DNA of 6,783 nt from SLRI01 sp036796215 (GTDB taxonomy: Bacteria > Pseudomonadota > Alphaproteobacteria > Geminicoccales > Geminicoccaceae): assembly GCA_036796215.1 (NCBI GenBank), contig DAIRDJ010000213.1, positions 1-6,783 of the forward strand, read 5' to 3'. Shown here piece after piece: positions 1 to 6,734 of the stretch (positions are counted from its first letter, which is position 1; every line of letters begins with the position of its first letter). Below the pieces are notes generated by a model. The model saw only the letters and a program-made list of their open reading frames with translations, was not told the DNA's origin and ran no database searches. The position numbers were made by a program, and so were the translations under genes.

Positions 1-56
1 TATCCGAAACGGGCAGATTCCACTTATGAGTGGCCCTACCTTCGGGGCTGGGTCAC
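1..56. mobile_element. Possible mobile-element end truncating the oxidoreductase gene
   Basis: Seen: the oxidoreductase reading frame still looks family-like up to about position 60, then runs through a few unconvincing residues to a TAG at 36-38. The remaining sequence is not coding in continuity with it on the minus strand. It contains a short palindrome, CCACT-TATG-AGTGG, at 20-33. Inference: an abrupt loss of homology plus a palindrome at a window edge is what an insertion-sequence terminus would look like. Only about 50 bases are visible, there is no transposase and no target duplication can be seen, so no family is assigned. It could equally be a deletion junction or an ordinary intergenic hairpin. 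Confidence 0.25.
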
Positions 57-859
57 CTGGTCGTCGGCCGTTCGGTAGCTGGTCCCGTTAAGGAAAACCT
101 CGCCCTCGAGAAGCCGCCAATAGGTCCACATGTCTTGCGCTTTGGCGACGCCACCGTCGGGGTAGTGCAGATCAAGCTTGGCCGGCTTGCCAAGCCATTG
201 CCAATGCCTCGGCGCCCAAGCGCCGGCACAAATCACGACACAGTCAGCCTTGACGGTACCGTGGTCGGTCAAGACGCCGGCAATGCCGTCGCCGACCATG
301 TCGTAGCCCAGAACGTCGATGCCGCGGCGAAGGTCAACGCCCCATTGCCGGCATTTCTGGACGAGCCCGGCAACCGCGGTATGGGTGCCGGCGTAGCCCG
401 ACGGCCGCTCGTGCAGCACGCAGTCCGCCTTCGCCGTGTTGAAGTCTGGCCAGAGCCGTTTCAAGAACGCCTTGGCCTCCTTGCCGACATAGAGGTCCGA
501 TGGGTAGCCGGCGGCATTCTGACTTCGATGCATGGTCTCGTAGTCGGCCGTCTGGTTGCCTTCACCGACGGAAACGTAGCCGACCTGCTGGAAGCCGAAA
601 TTGCCCGGATCCGACTGCCAAACATCGACAGAATCACGCAGAATCGTATGGAGCGGGCTCGTTATGTAGAGGTTGCGCACGCAACCGCAGGCAATGCCCG
701 TTGCCCCCGCCCCCGGACCCGCCTTGTCGATCAGCAACACGCCCAACCCCTTGCCGGGCTGCCGCTTCTCCAGCGCCATGGCCAAATGCCAAGCGGTCGA
801 AAGGCCGTGCATGCCGGCGCCGATGACCAGATAAGGAACGGAGGGGGAAGGTCGCTCAT
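36..859 (-). pseudogene. FAD-dependent oxidoreductase (DAO / glycine-oxidase type), frameshifted and C-terminally truncated
   Basis: This family oxidises amines or N-methylated amino acids in the cytoplasm using FAD. The best start is the ATG at 859-857, giving MSDLPP. The dinucleotide-binding motif V-I-G-A-G-M-H-G lies in another frame and has no ATG, GTG or TTG upstream of it before a stop. Restoring one base in the G5 run at 843-847 (C5 on the coding strand) joins the two parts as MSDLPPSVPYLVIGAG, with GxGxxG at residues 14-19 of the restored protein. An acidic residue following strand 2 (LLIDKAGPGAGAT) and a late CVVICAGAWAPRHW segment fit the FAD fold. Without the correction the longest open frame starts at the ATG at 812, inside the Rossmann motif. 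The product ends at about 274 residues (TAG at 36-38), where relatives have about 400 or more, so much of the substrate-binding and C-terminal FAD region is missing. It starts 22 bases after the MttB-like gene and is probably co-transcribed with it. The frameshift could be a homopolymer sequencing error; the truncation is independent of it. The substrate is unknown. Confidence 0.8.
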
Positions 860-881
860 CGTGGTGATCCCATGGGCACAG

Positions 882-2408
882 TCACGCAGCCGGCGCGCCG
901 CCTTCGCGCTTGCGTCGCTCGACGAAGTCATCGATGGCCGCCTTGCGGTCAGGCTCGAGGTAGGGCTGCTCGTACGCCTCCAGGAACCCCTTGGCACGTT
1001 CATGGGCGTGCTGCATTGCAGACGGTGATCCGGCTTCTTGCCAGCTCTGAAAGTTGCGCCAGTCGGAGATCAGGGGTGCGTAAAAGGCGTGCTCGAAGCG
1101 GGCCAGCGTGTGCGCTGCACCGAAATAGTGGCCGCCTGGGCCCACCTCGCGGATCGCGTCGAGGCCGAGTGAATCATCACTGATCGGGATCGGCTCCATG
1201 CATTGTCGGATCATCTGGATCATCTCAGCGTCGAGTACGGCCTTCTCGAGGCTGCAGACCAGGCCGCCCTCGAGCCAGCCCACCGCGTGCTTGACGAAGT
1301 TGACGCCACCGGCGACGCAGGCCCAGAGGCTGAACATCGATTCGTAAGCGGACTGCGCATCCACGCTGTTCGCAGCGTTCACGTTGGAGCTGCGATAAGG
1401 CAATCGCCAACGCCGTGCCAGTTGGCCAGAGATGACCGTGGCACGGAAGTATTCGGGCGTACCGAAGGCAGGCGCGCCCGATTTCATGTCGACATTCGAG
1501 GTGAATCCGCCATAAACGCACGGAGCACCCGGTTGGATCATCTGATAAAAAGCGAGCCCGGCTAGCGCCTCGGCATGCTGCTGGGCGATAGCTCCGGCCA
1601 CGGTGGCCGGGGCCATTGCCCCCGAGAGGGTGAAAGGCGTCACCACCACACACTGGTTCCTCGGCGCCAGTTCCAGCATGCCCTCGATCATCGGCCCATC
1701 CAGGCGAAGCGGCGAACTCGTGTTGATGATCGAGAGGATCCGCGCCCCCGCCGCGAGTTGCGTGTCGTCGAGGGCGTGGCCGAGCTTGACGATCTCGAGC
1801 GCATCCAGAATGCGGGTGCGGCCGAGCGAGTAGGCGTGGATGGGCTTCGTGCCGAACTCGATGAAGGCGCGTTGACAGTCGAGGTGCCGGGTCGTGGCCG
1901 GTAGGTCGCAGGGCTCGACCGGGTAGCCGCCGAAGACATGGACCGTATTGAGGGCCTGGCCGAGCTTAACGAAGCGGCTAAAATCCTCGAACGTGCCGTG
2001 TCTGCGGCCCTGCTCGAGGTCCGAGCAGTTGGGCGCCGAGGCCATCAGCGAGAAGGCCATTTCGGTACCGCCGAAGCCCACGTCGTGCGCTGGATCGCGG
2101 CCCTTCAAGAGGAAGGTTTCCGGGGCCTTCGCGAGCCAATGGCGGATAACGTCGCGGCCGAAGCGCACCCGCTGACTGCCGGGCTCAGGTTCGGCGCCAC
2201 CGGAACTGAGGACCGGAAAAGCCTCGGGGGAGAGGAAGTCGAGGCCGATCTCTTCGAGAATCGTGAAGGCTGCCTCGTCAATCGCGTCCAGCTGCTCCGG
2301 GCTCAGCAGCTCAAGAGGGGGGAAGGGATTGTGGACCCGCGCCCAAGGCAGCTGCTCGGTGCCGCTGCTCCGGTCCTTTCGCTCCTTGCCCCGTCGATTC
2401 CGCGCCAT
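882..2408 (-). CDS. MttB-superfamily (trimethylamine methyltransferase family) protein, non-pyrrolysine type
   Basis: Family knowledge: MttB-superfamily enzymes move a methyl group from a quaternary or tertiary amine to a cognate corrinoid protein in the cytoplasm. Archaeal MttB needs pyrrolysine at an in-frame amber codon; most bacterial relatives (MtgB-like and others) do not. Seen: a 508-residue protein of normal length whose frame has no internal stop. The N-terminal part has LSPEQLDAIDEAAFTILEEIG (around residues 35-55). The barrel part has HAYSLGRTRILDALEIVKLG (191-210), CVYGGFTSNVDMKSGAPAFGTPEY (297-320) and SSNVNAANSVDAQSAYES (340-357). By family resemblance I place the pyrrolysine-equivalent site in this last segment; this is not aligned. 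The start chosen is the ATG at 2408-2406, with GGAG five bases upstream; an in-frame TTG at 2432 is less likely. The gene follows der on the same strand after a 135-base gap and precedes the oxidoreductase by 22 bases. No corrinoid protein or methyltetrahydrofolate methyltransferase is in the window, so the methyl acceptor and substrate are unknown. Confidence 0.88.
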   Translation of the reverse strand: MARNRRGKERKDRSSGTEQLPWARVHNPFPPLELLSPEQLDAIDEAAFTILEEIGLDFLSPEAFPVLSSGGAEPEPGSQRVRFGRDVIRHWLAKAPETFLLKGRDPAHDVGFGGTEMAFSLMASAPNCSDLEQGRRHGTFEDFSRFVKLGQALNTVHVFGGYPVEPCDLPATTRHLDCQRAFIEFGTKPIHAYSLGRTRILDALEIVKLGHALDDTQLAAGARILSIINTSSPLRLDGPMIEGMLELAPRNQCVVVTPFTLSGAMAPATVAGAIAQQHAEALAGLAFYQMIQPGAPCVYGGFTSNVDMKSGAPAFGTPEYFRATVISGQLARRWRLPYRSSNVNAANSVDAQSAYESMFSLWACVAGGVNFVKHAVGWLEGGLVCSLEKAVLDAEMIQMIRQCMEPIPISDDSLGLDAIREVGPGGHYFGAAHTLARFEHAFYAPLISDWRNFQSWQEAGSPSAMQHAHERAKGFLEAYEQPYLEPDRKAAIDDFVERRKREGGAPAA

Positions 2409-2413
2409 GCCAT

Positions 2414-2417
2414 CTCC
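2414..2417 (-). promoter_or_regulatory. Ribosome binding site deciding the start of the MttB-like gene
   Basis: The minus strand reads CGGAG-ATGGC-ATG, which places GGAG five bases before the ATG at 2408. The upstream in-frame TTG at 2432 has no comparable purine-rich stretch before it. This favours the 508-residue protein over a 516-residue one. Confidence 0.55.
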
Positions 2418-2519
2418 GACCCTACTTTTCAACCGCTAACCCCGCTACCGAGTGGCGCCAATCTCCGATCGCGACCAAACAGGCCGATTTGCGACAAGTG
2501 CTTGCCGAGCCGCGGGAGA

Positions 2520-2543
2520 CCGCCTGCGGGTACCCGTCCGCGG
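2520..2543 (-). terminator. Imperfect hairpin immediately after der
   Basis: Directly after the der stop codon (2546-2544) the sequence can fold as CCGC, a 3-base internal loop, CGGG-TA-CCCG, a 3-base internal loop, then GCGG. The core CGGGTACCCG at 2527-2536 is a perfect palindrome. There is no U-tract after it on the minus strand, so it is not a classical intrinsic terminator. It could act as an mRNA 3'-end stabiliser or a weak terminator separating der from the MttB-like gene, or have no role. The rest of the gap (2409-2519) shows no promoter that I can defend. Confidence 0.3.
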
Positions 2544-3899
2544 TCAGGAACGCGCGTCGTGATACGGGTTCTCGCCATGGCGGACGACGAGACGAACGGT
2601 TGTGCCGCCGAGCCCGAAGGCCTCGACGAAGCTCGACTCCAGGTATCGCTTGTAGGCGCTAGGCACGTCGCTCTCGGGCTTGTTGGCGAAGAGAGCGATG
2701 GTCGGCGGTCGCGTGCTGACCTGGGTGGCATAGCGAATCTTGATACGCCTGTTTTGCGCCATGGGTGGCGGATTCTTCTCGATCGCCGCCGCCAGCCAGC
2801 GGTTGAGCTTGCCGGTCGAGATCCGGGTCGACCAGCGGTCCACTGTCTCGATCACGGTCGGCAGGAGCTTGTCGAGGCCGCGGCCGGTCTTCACCGAGAG
2901 CGTCACGAGGGGCAGGCTCTTGAGCTGGGCAAGCCTGTGCTTCAGGCGAAAACGGATCTCGGCGAGCGTTTCCTCCGAATTGTCAACGAGATCCCACTTG
3001 TTGGCGGCGATGACAAGTGCGCGGCCCTCGTCGAGTACGCGATTGGCGATGGTCAGCTCCTGCTTCTCGAGGGGCTCCGTAGCGTCGATCAGCAAGACGG
3101 CGACGTGGCACCCGCGGATCGCACGCAAGGTCGCCGTGGCCGAGAGCTTTTCGACAGGTGCATCTATCTTGGTCTTGCGTCGCAGGCCTGCGGTATCGAC
3201 GAGGCGGATCGGTCGACCACGCCACTGCCACTCGATCCCGACCGCGTCACGGGTCAGTCCGGGCTCGGGGCCGGTCAACAATCGCTGTTCCTTGATCAAG
3301 CGATTTATCAAAGATGATTTGCCGACGTTTGGCCGGCCTACGATCGCAAGGTGCAATGGACCGTCGTCATCTTCGTCAACACTATCAGGGGCTTCTGGCC
3401 GCCGAGCCACGAGACGCGGGCGCAGCGCTTCGGCGAGAGCCTCCAGTCCCTGGCCGTGCTCGGCCGAGATCGGAATGGGCTCACCCAGGCCCAGACGCCA
3501 AGCGGCCTGAGCCTCGGCCTCGCCGGCTCGCGCCTCGCACTTGTTGGCAACGAGAACGATTGGCTTGGTCTGGCTACGCAGCAGGCTGGCGATCTCCTCG
3601 TCGAGCGGCGTGATGCCGCTTCGTGCGTCCACGAGAAAAATGCCCAGATCCGCACCCTCCAGGCCGGCCAGGGTTTGCGCCACGAGGCGCTCTGAGAGCT
3701 GCTGCTTCAAGCCGAGCTCAAGCCCTGCGGTATCGACCACCGTGAACTCCAGATCGAACAGTCGTGCTCGGGCTTCCAGCCGATCCCTGGTCACACCGGG
3801 CGTGTCGTGAACGATCGCCCGCTTGCCACCGGTCAGCCGGTTGAACAGGGTCGACTTGCCGACATTCGGTCGGCCGATGATGGCGATGCGGCTGGTCAT
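2544..3899 (-). CDS. der: Ribosome-assembly GTPase Der (EngA)
   Basis: Der is an essential cytoplasmic GTPase with two G domains in tandem; it acts in maturation of the 50S ribosomal subunit. Seen in the 451-residue product, G domain 1: P-loop GRPNVGKS at 9-16, DTAG at 56-59, NKCE at 119-122 in the G4 position and SAEHG at 145-149. An acidic linker (SVDEDDDG, about 173-180) follows. G domain 2: GRPNVGKS at 188-195, DTAG at 235-238, NKWD at 300-303 and SVKTG at 335-339. A C-terminal KH-like domain runs from about 355 to the end, finishing in GENPYHDARS. The glutamate in NKCE replaces the usual NKxD aspartate of the first domain; I recall this variant from alphaproteobacterial Der proteins and do not read it as loss of function. 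The start is the ATG at 3899-3897, giving MTSRIAIIGRPN as expected for the family; the open frame continues upstream to 3974 but there it overlaps the bamB end. It sits 22 bases after bamB in the same operon. Confidence 0.97.
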   Translation of the reverse strand: MTSRIAIIGRPNVGKSTLFNRLTGGKRAIVHDTPGVTRDRLEARARLFDLEFTVVDTAGLELGLKQQLSERLVAQTLAGLEGADLGIFLVDARSGITPLDEEIASLLRSQTKPIVLVANKCEARAGEAEAQAAWRLGLGEPIPISAEHGQGLEALAEALRPRLVARRPEAPDSVDEDDDGPLHLAIVGRPNVGKSSLINRLIKEQRLLTGPEPGLTRDAVGIEWQWRGRPIRLVDTAGLRRKTKIDAPVEKLSATATLRAIRGCHVAVLLIDATEPLEKQELTIANRVLDEGRALVIAANKWDLVDNSEETLAEIRFRLKHRLAQLKSLPLVTLSVKTGRGLDKLLPTVIETVDRWSTRISTGKLNRWLAAAIEKNPPPMAQNRRIKIRYATQVSTRPPTIALFANKPESDVPSAYKRYLESSFVEAFGLGGTTVRLVVRHGENPYHDARS

Positions 3900-3921
3900 G
3901 ACCCATGCGCCGGAGGCGCTT

Positions 3922-5274
3922 CTAGCGGTAGGCGAGGAGCTCGCCGCTGTTGGTGAGCAAGTAGAGCGTGCCATCGGCGACGACCGGTGGCAACGAAACA
4001 GCTCCGGGCAAATTCAGTCGGCCGAGGATCTCGCCACTGTAGGGCGAGATCGTGACTGCCTCGCCGGTCGAGCCGGCAAGGATGAGTCGGTCGCCAGCAA
4101 GCACCGGGCCCGCCCAAAATATGCGGGTCGATTCAGGGTCCTCCGGGTCACGCAGCCGCTCCAAGGGACTGACCCAGCGGACCAAGCCACCTTGACGAGC
4201 GATCGCCACGACTTCGTTGCGATCGGTCAGCACGTAGATGAAATCGCCGGCGACCCACGGCGTGTGCCGAGATGTAACGTCGAGATTCCAGCTTCGAGCA
4301 CCGCTGCGAAGATCGAACGCGCCCATCTCACCACCGTTGCCGGCAACGATAACCCGGTCCTTGTCAATAACGGGGTTGCCGGTGATGTCACTGATAGCAC
4401 CGATCGCGAGCGTCCGGCGCGGGCGCAGGACTGTGTCGGACCAATTGGGCCCACCGTCGGCCAAGTCGAGGGCGAAGACCTCACCAGACGAATATGCGAC
4501 GATGGCGAGACGTTCATTGGCGGCCGGTGCTGCACCGCCTAGTATGGCCGCCTGCTCGAAGAAGCCTGCATGCTGCCACAATACGTCGCCGCTTGACGCG
4601 TCGAGCGCAAAGGTCTGGTTCGCGCTGGTCGTCAAGAGCAGTCGGTTGCCGGCGACAGTCGGTGCCGTTCGAATGGGCGAAAACAACCGGCGGCGCCACA
4701 GCTCGCTGCCATCGTCGGCATCGAGCGCCAGCACGTCACCGGCGCCCGTGGTGGCAAACAGCCGTCCTTCTGCATAGGCGATCCCGCCCGAACGAAGGCG
4801 ATCACTCGCCCGCATGCCCTCCGGGGTAACCCGCCAGAGTCGCTGGCCGTCGCTGGCCGAGAGCGCACTGATCTGGCCCTGGCTGTCGACGGCGAACACC
4901 CTGCCTCCGGCAATGACCGGGCGGGCCAGCAACTGACTGGCGCCGCCACTGCCGCTGCCGATATTGGCCCGCCAGGCCAGTTGCACGTCGTCGCCGAGAT
5001 AGAGGTGATGCATCGCGTTGGCAGCGTTGCCACCGGGCATTGGCCAGTCGGCCACGCGCTCTGGTGGCGGCAGAACGACGTTCAGGTTGGCGATCCGGGG
5101 ATCAGCGGCGATGCCCTCGTTCATCAGCATGATCGGCACACGCTCGCCAGAAAGCCGTTCCTTATCGACGGCACCCATCCAGCCGCCGCCACAGCCGGCA
5201 AGTAGCGAGGTGGCCACGAGCACTGCCAGCGGCGTGTGTGGCCTCGACGCCCAAACACCCGAATACTGCATCAT
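3922..5274 (-). CDS. bamB: Outer-membrane assembly lipoprotein BamB (PQQ-like beta-propeller)
   Basis: BamB is the propeller-shaped lipoprotein subunit of the BAM complex, which inserts beta-barrel proteins into the outer membrane; it faces the periplasm. Seen in 450 residues: a basic N-terminus and hydrophobic segment (about 15-26) ending in the lipobox L-A-G-C with the lipidated Cys at 28, then a glycine-rich stretch. After this comes a series of blade-like repeats of the form (A/V)LDxxDGxxLW, for example SASDGQRLWR near 139-148, LDADDGSELWR near 184-194, LDASSGDVLW near 224-233 and FDLRSGARSW near 320-329. The last blade ends LLTNSGELLAYR at the C-terminus. Aspartate at +2 after the lipidated Cys is absent, which fits outer-membrane targeting. 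The start is the first of two tandem ATG codons (5274-5272); its ATGA overlaps the stop of the YfgM-like gene, and there is no clear Shine-Dalgarno sequence, suggesting translational coupling. The 3' end is 22 bases from der. The order yfgM-bamB-der is widely conserved in proteobacteria. Confidence 0.93.
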   Translation of the reverse strand: MMQYSGVWASRPHTPLAVLVATSLLAGCGGGWMGAVDKERLSGERVPIMLMNEGIAADPRIANLNVVLPPPERVADWPMPGGNAANAMHHLYLGDDVQLAWRANIGSGSGGASQLLARPVIAGGRVFAVDSQGQISALSASDGQRLWRVTPEGMRASDRLRSGGIAYAEGRLFATTGAGDVLALDADDGSELWRRRLFSPIRTAPTVAGNRLLLTTSANQTFALDASSGDVLWQHAGFFEQAAILGGAAPAANERLAIVAYSSGEVFALDLADGGPNWSDTVLRPRRTLAIGAISDITGNPVIDKDRVIVAGNGGEMGAFDLRSGARSWNLDVTSRHTPWVAGDFIYVLTDRNEVVAIARQGGLVRWVSPLERLRDPEDPESTRIFWAGPVLAGDRLILAGSTGEAVTISPYSGEILGRLNLPGAVSLPPVVADGTLYLLTNSGELLAYR

Positions 5275-5969
5275 GAGGCGTCTTCGCTCGCGGGTTCTGC
5301 TGAGCCGGGTTCATCATCAGCCGCGCCAAGCGCCGCCAGCAGCTCGACCGCCCGACGACGCATGGTGTCCGGCGTGCCGATATCGGCTTGCAGCTGGCGA
5401 AGGGATTCAATCGCGGCTGGCACGTCGCCTGCTTCGAGTGCGGCGAGTGCCAACAACTCGCGAGCCGAATGACGAAATGGAGCATCACTTGCGAGTTGCG
5501 GCTGCAACTCCGCCTGCAGAGCGGCTGGATCGATCTCGCCGAGACGCTGCTGCGCTGCGGTCACGGCCGCGTAGTCGCGCAGGACGACATCGATCCCGCC
5601 GTTGCGCGCCAGATCATCGAGTAGTGCGAGGCCCCTGTCGCTGTCGCCGACATTGATCCGAGCCTCGGCCTCGCGCAACTGCGCCAGCGCCGCAATGTCG
5701 CCCTGCTGGCTTGCAGCAAGACTGGCGAACTGGTCAGCCGCCAACGCCGCATCATTGCGCTCCAGTGCCGCCTCGGCGGCAGCAAAAGCGGCACCTTGCT
5801 GCTCCATTTTTCGGACCTGCCAGGCGTCCCAGCCAACCTTGCCAGCCGTTGCAGAGACAACGACGAGTGCAACGCCGAGCGCGATCGGTCCGTATCGCCG
5901 CCAAAGCTCCGCCATTCGGTCGCGTTGGAGTTCCTCGTCGACCTCGCGAATGAACCCGTCAGATGCCAA
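5271..5969 (-). CDS. YfgM-like membrane-anchored TPR-type protein
   Basis: In enterobacteria YfgM is an inner-membrane protein with a periplasmic TPR-like domain that works with the periplasmic chaperone network and the Sec translocon; this alphaproteobacterial relative occupies the same place before bamB. Seen in 232 residues: a short charged cytoplasmic N-terminus (FIREVDEELQRDRMAELWRRYG, 6-27), one transmembrane segment (about 28-43, PIALGVALVVVSATAG), then an alanine-rich, mostly helical region with TPR-like helix pairs (for example AEAALERNDAALAADQFASLA and ALLALAALEAGDVPAAIESL-like units), and an acidic, unstructured tail (about the last 18 residues). The start chosen is TTG at 5969-5967, giving MASDGFIREVDEEL, because relatives begin with a similar REVDEEL segment. 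A GTG at 6029 would add 20 residues unlike the family, and the ATG at 5915 would remove the conserved N-terminus. A GGA lies nine bases before the TTG. The start is therefore the least certain part. It overlaps bamB by four bases. Confidence 0.82.
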   Translation of the reverse strand: MASDGFIREVDEELQRDRMAELWRRYGPIALGVALVVVSATAGKVGWDAWQVRKMEQQGAAFAAAEAALERNDAALAADQFASLAASQQGDIAALAQLREAEARINVGDSDRGLALLDDLARNGGIDVVLRDYAAVTAAQQRLGEIDPAALQAELQPQLASDAPFRHSARELLALAALEAGDVPAAIESLRQLQADIGTPDTMRRRAVELLAALGAADDEPGSAEPASEDAS

Positions 5970-6173
5970 GTTTCTTAATCCATCGGTTGAATTGTTCTGC
6001 CTAGCCGCCGAGGAGATAGCACAGCCCACGTTCGTGTGAGAACGACGATTGCGACAAGACCGACGCTTTTTTGGCGCCGCTACGTCGTCCTCGTCGCATC
6101 AGGGTATGCTTGCACCGTTGCCTGCACTGTGTCAGGCCGGCACCGCGCTCCTAACCAGCGAACGGGAGGCACT
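5970..6173. promoter_or_regulatory. Divergent intergenic region between the yfgM-like operon and thpR
   Basis: Both flanking genes point away from this 204-base stretch, so it must hold promoters for the yfgM-bamB-der operon (minus) and for thpR (plus), unless they are read from further off. Seen: a T6 run at 6067-6072 and a TATGCT at 6105-6110 that could be a -10 element for thpR, but no -35 match at a proper distance. I could not identify a convincing promoter pair for the minus-strand operon. No operator-like repeat was found. Open frames on either strand here are continuations of the two neighbouring genes. Confidence 0.4.
6164..6169 (+). promoter_or_regulatory. Strong ribosome binding site for the TTG start of thpR
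   Basis: GGGAGG lies four bases before the TTG at 6174. The translated sequence from this TTG begins MPRLFVAI, matching where ThpR/LigT proteins start. The frame stays open back to 6036, but that upstream part has no family character. Confidence 0.65.
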
Positions 6174-6734
6174 TTGCCGAGATTGTTCGTCGCCATTGCA
6201 ATGCCGGAGGAAGTGGCGGATGCGCTGGATCGTCTCGCCCATGGCTTCCCCGACGCCCGCTGGACCCACCTCGACGACTTGCATCTGACCCTCCGCTTCA
6301 TCGGTGAGATCGACCACAATACGTTCTATGACATCGGGGAGGCGTTGGCAGGTATCTCTCTGCCGCCCTTCGACCTGGAGCTTGCCGGCATTGGCCAGTT
6401 CCCGCCGCGTGGCGGTGTACGACAACTTTGGGTCGGGATTGCGCCGAACGAAGATCTGCAACGGCTCAAGCGACGAGTCGACCGTCGCGTTGTCGAGGCC
6501 GGTGTTCCGCCCGAGGGCCGAAGGTTCGTTCCTCATGTCACATTGGCGCGCTTTCGCCAGCCGCCACCAGAGCATCGTCTGGTCGTCTATCTGCAGCGTC
6601 ATGCGCGGTTGCGTCTACCGGCCTTTCCGGTTAGCGCCTTCGGTCTCTACTCCTCGGTCCTCAAGGCCGACGGTGCCGAGCATCTTCTTGAGGCGGAATA
6701 TGATTTCGTCGCCGGTACGCTGACACGCCTCTAG
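6174..6734 (+). CDS. thpR: RNA 2',3'-cyclic phosphodiesterase (2H family, ThpR/LigT)
   Basis: ThpR opens 2',3'-cyclic phosphate ends of RNA to 2'-phosphates; it is a small cytoplasmic member of the 2H phosphoesterase superfamily, named after an in vitro tRNA-splicing ligase activity. Seen in 186 residues, a normal length for the family: an N-terminal strand PRLFVAIAMPEEV (2-14) and the two catalytic HxTx motifs, HLTLRF at 37-42 and HVTLARF at 121-127. Between them is a basic helix (LQRLKRRVDRRV, about 95-106), and a C-terminal strand LYSSVL precedes the end. Both catalytic histidines and threonines are present, so the enzyme should be active. The start is TTG at 6174, decided by GGGAGG four bases upstream. 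It is transcribed away from the yfgM-like operon and is not obviously linked to it in function. The stop TAG at 6732-6734 touches a sequence that looks like an insertion-sequence end; the C-terminus is nevertheless of family length. Confidence 0.92.
   Translation: MPRLFVAIAMPEEVADALDRLAHGFPDARWTHLDDLHLTLRFIGEIDHNTFYDIGEALAGISLPPFDLELAGIGQFPPRGGVRQLWVGIAPNEDLQRLKRRVDRRVVEAGVPPEGRRFVPHVTLARFRQPPPEHRLVVYLQRHARLRLPAFPVSAFGLYSSVLKADGAEHLLEAEYDFVAGTLTRL

Noticed and set aside
119..122. NKCE instead of NKxD in the first G domain of Der (protein residue numbers) as a sign of a defective GTPase
   Set aside because: All other G motifs of both domains are intact and I recall the same variant in alphaproteobacterial Der proteins, so it reads as a lineage feature.
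30..1028. A 332-residue open frame on the plus strand
   Set aside because: It is antisense to the oxidoreductase and the end of the MttB-like gene and shows no domain or plausible ribosome binding site.
882..2408. Possible pyrrolysine-dependent MttB
   Set aside because: The frame runs from ATG to TGA with no in-frame TAG, so the amber codon of true MttB is absent.
1938..3317. A 459-residue open frame on the plus strand
   Set aside because: It lies antisense to the MttB-like gene and der, both of which have clear family motifs. Its protein has no recognisable motif and it bridges the gap between two real genes, as expected by chance in GC-rich DNA.
3823..4542. A 239-residue open frame on the plus strand
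   Set aside because: It is antisense to the start of der and the 3' part of bamB; the sequence is of low character and ends without any family feature.
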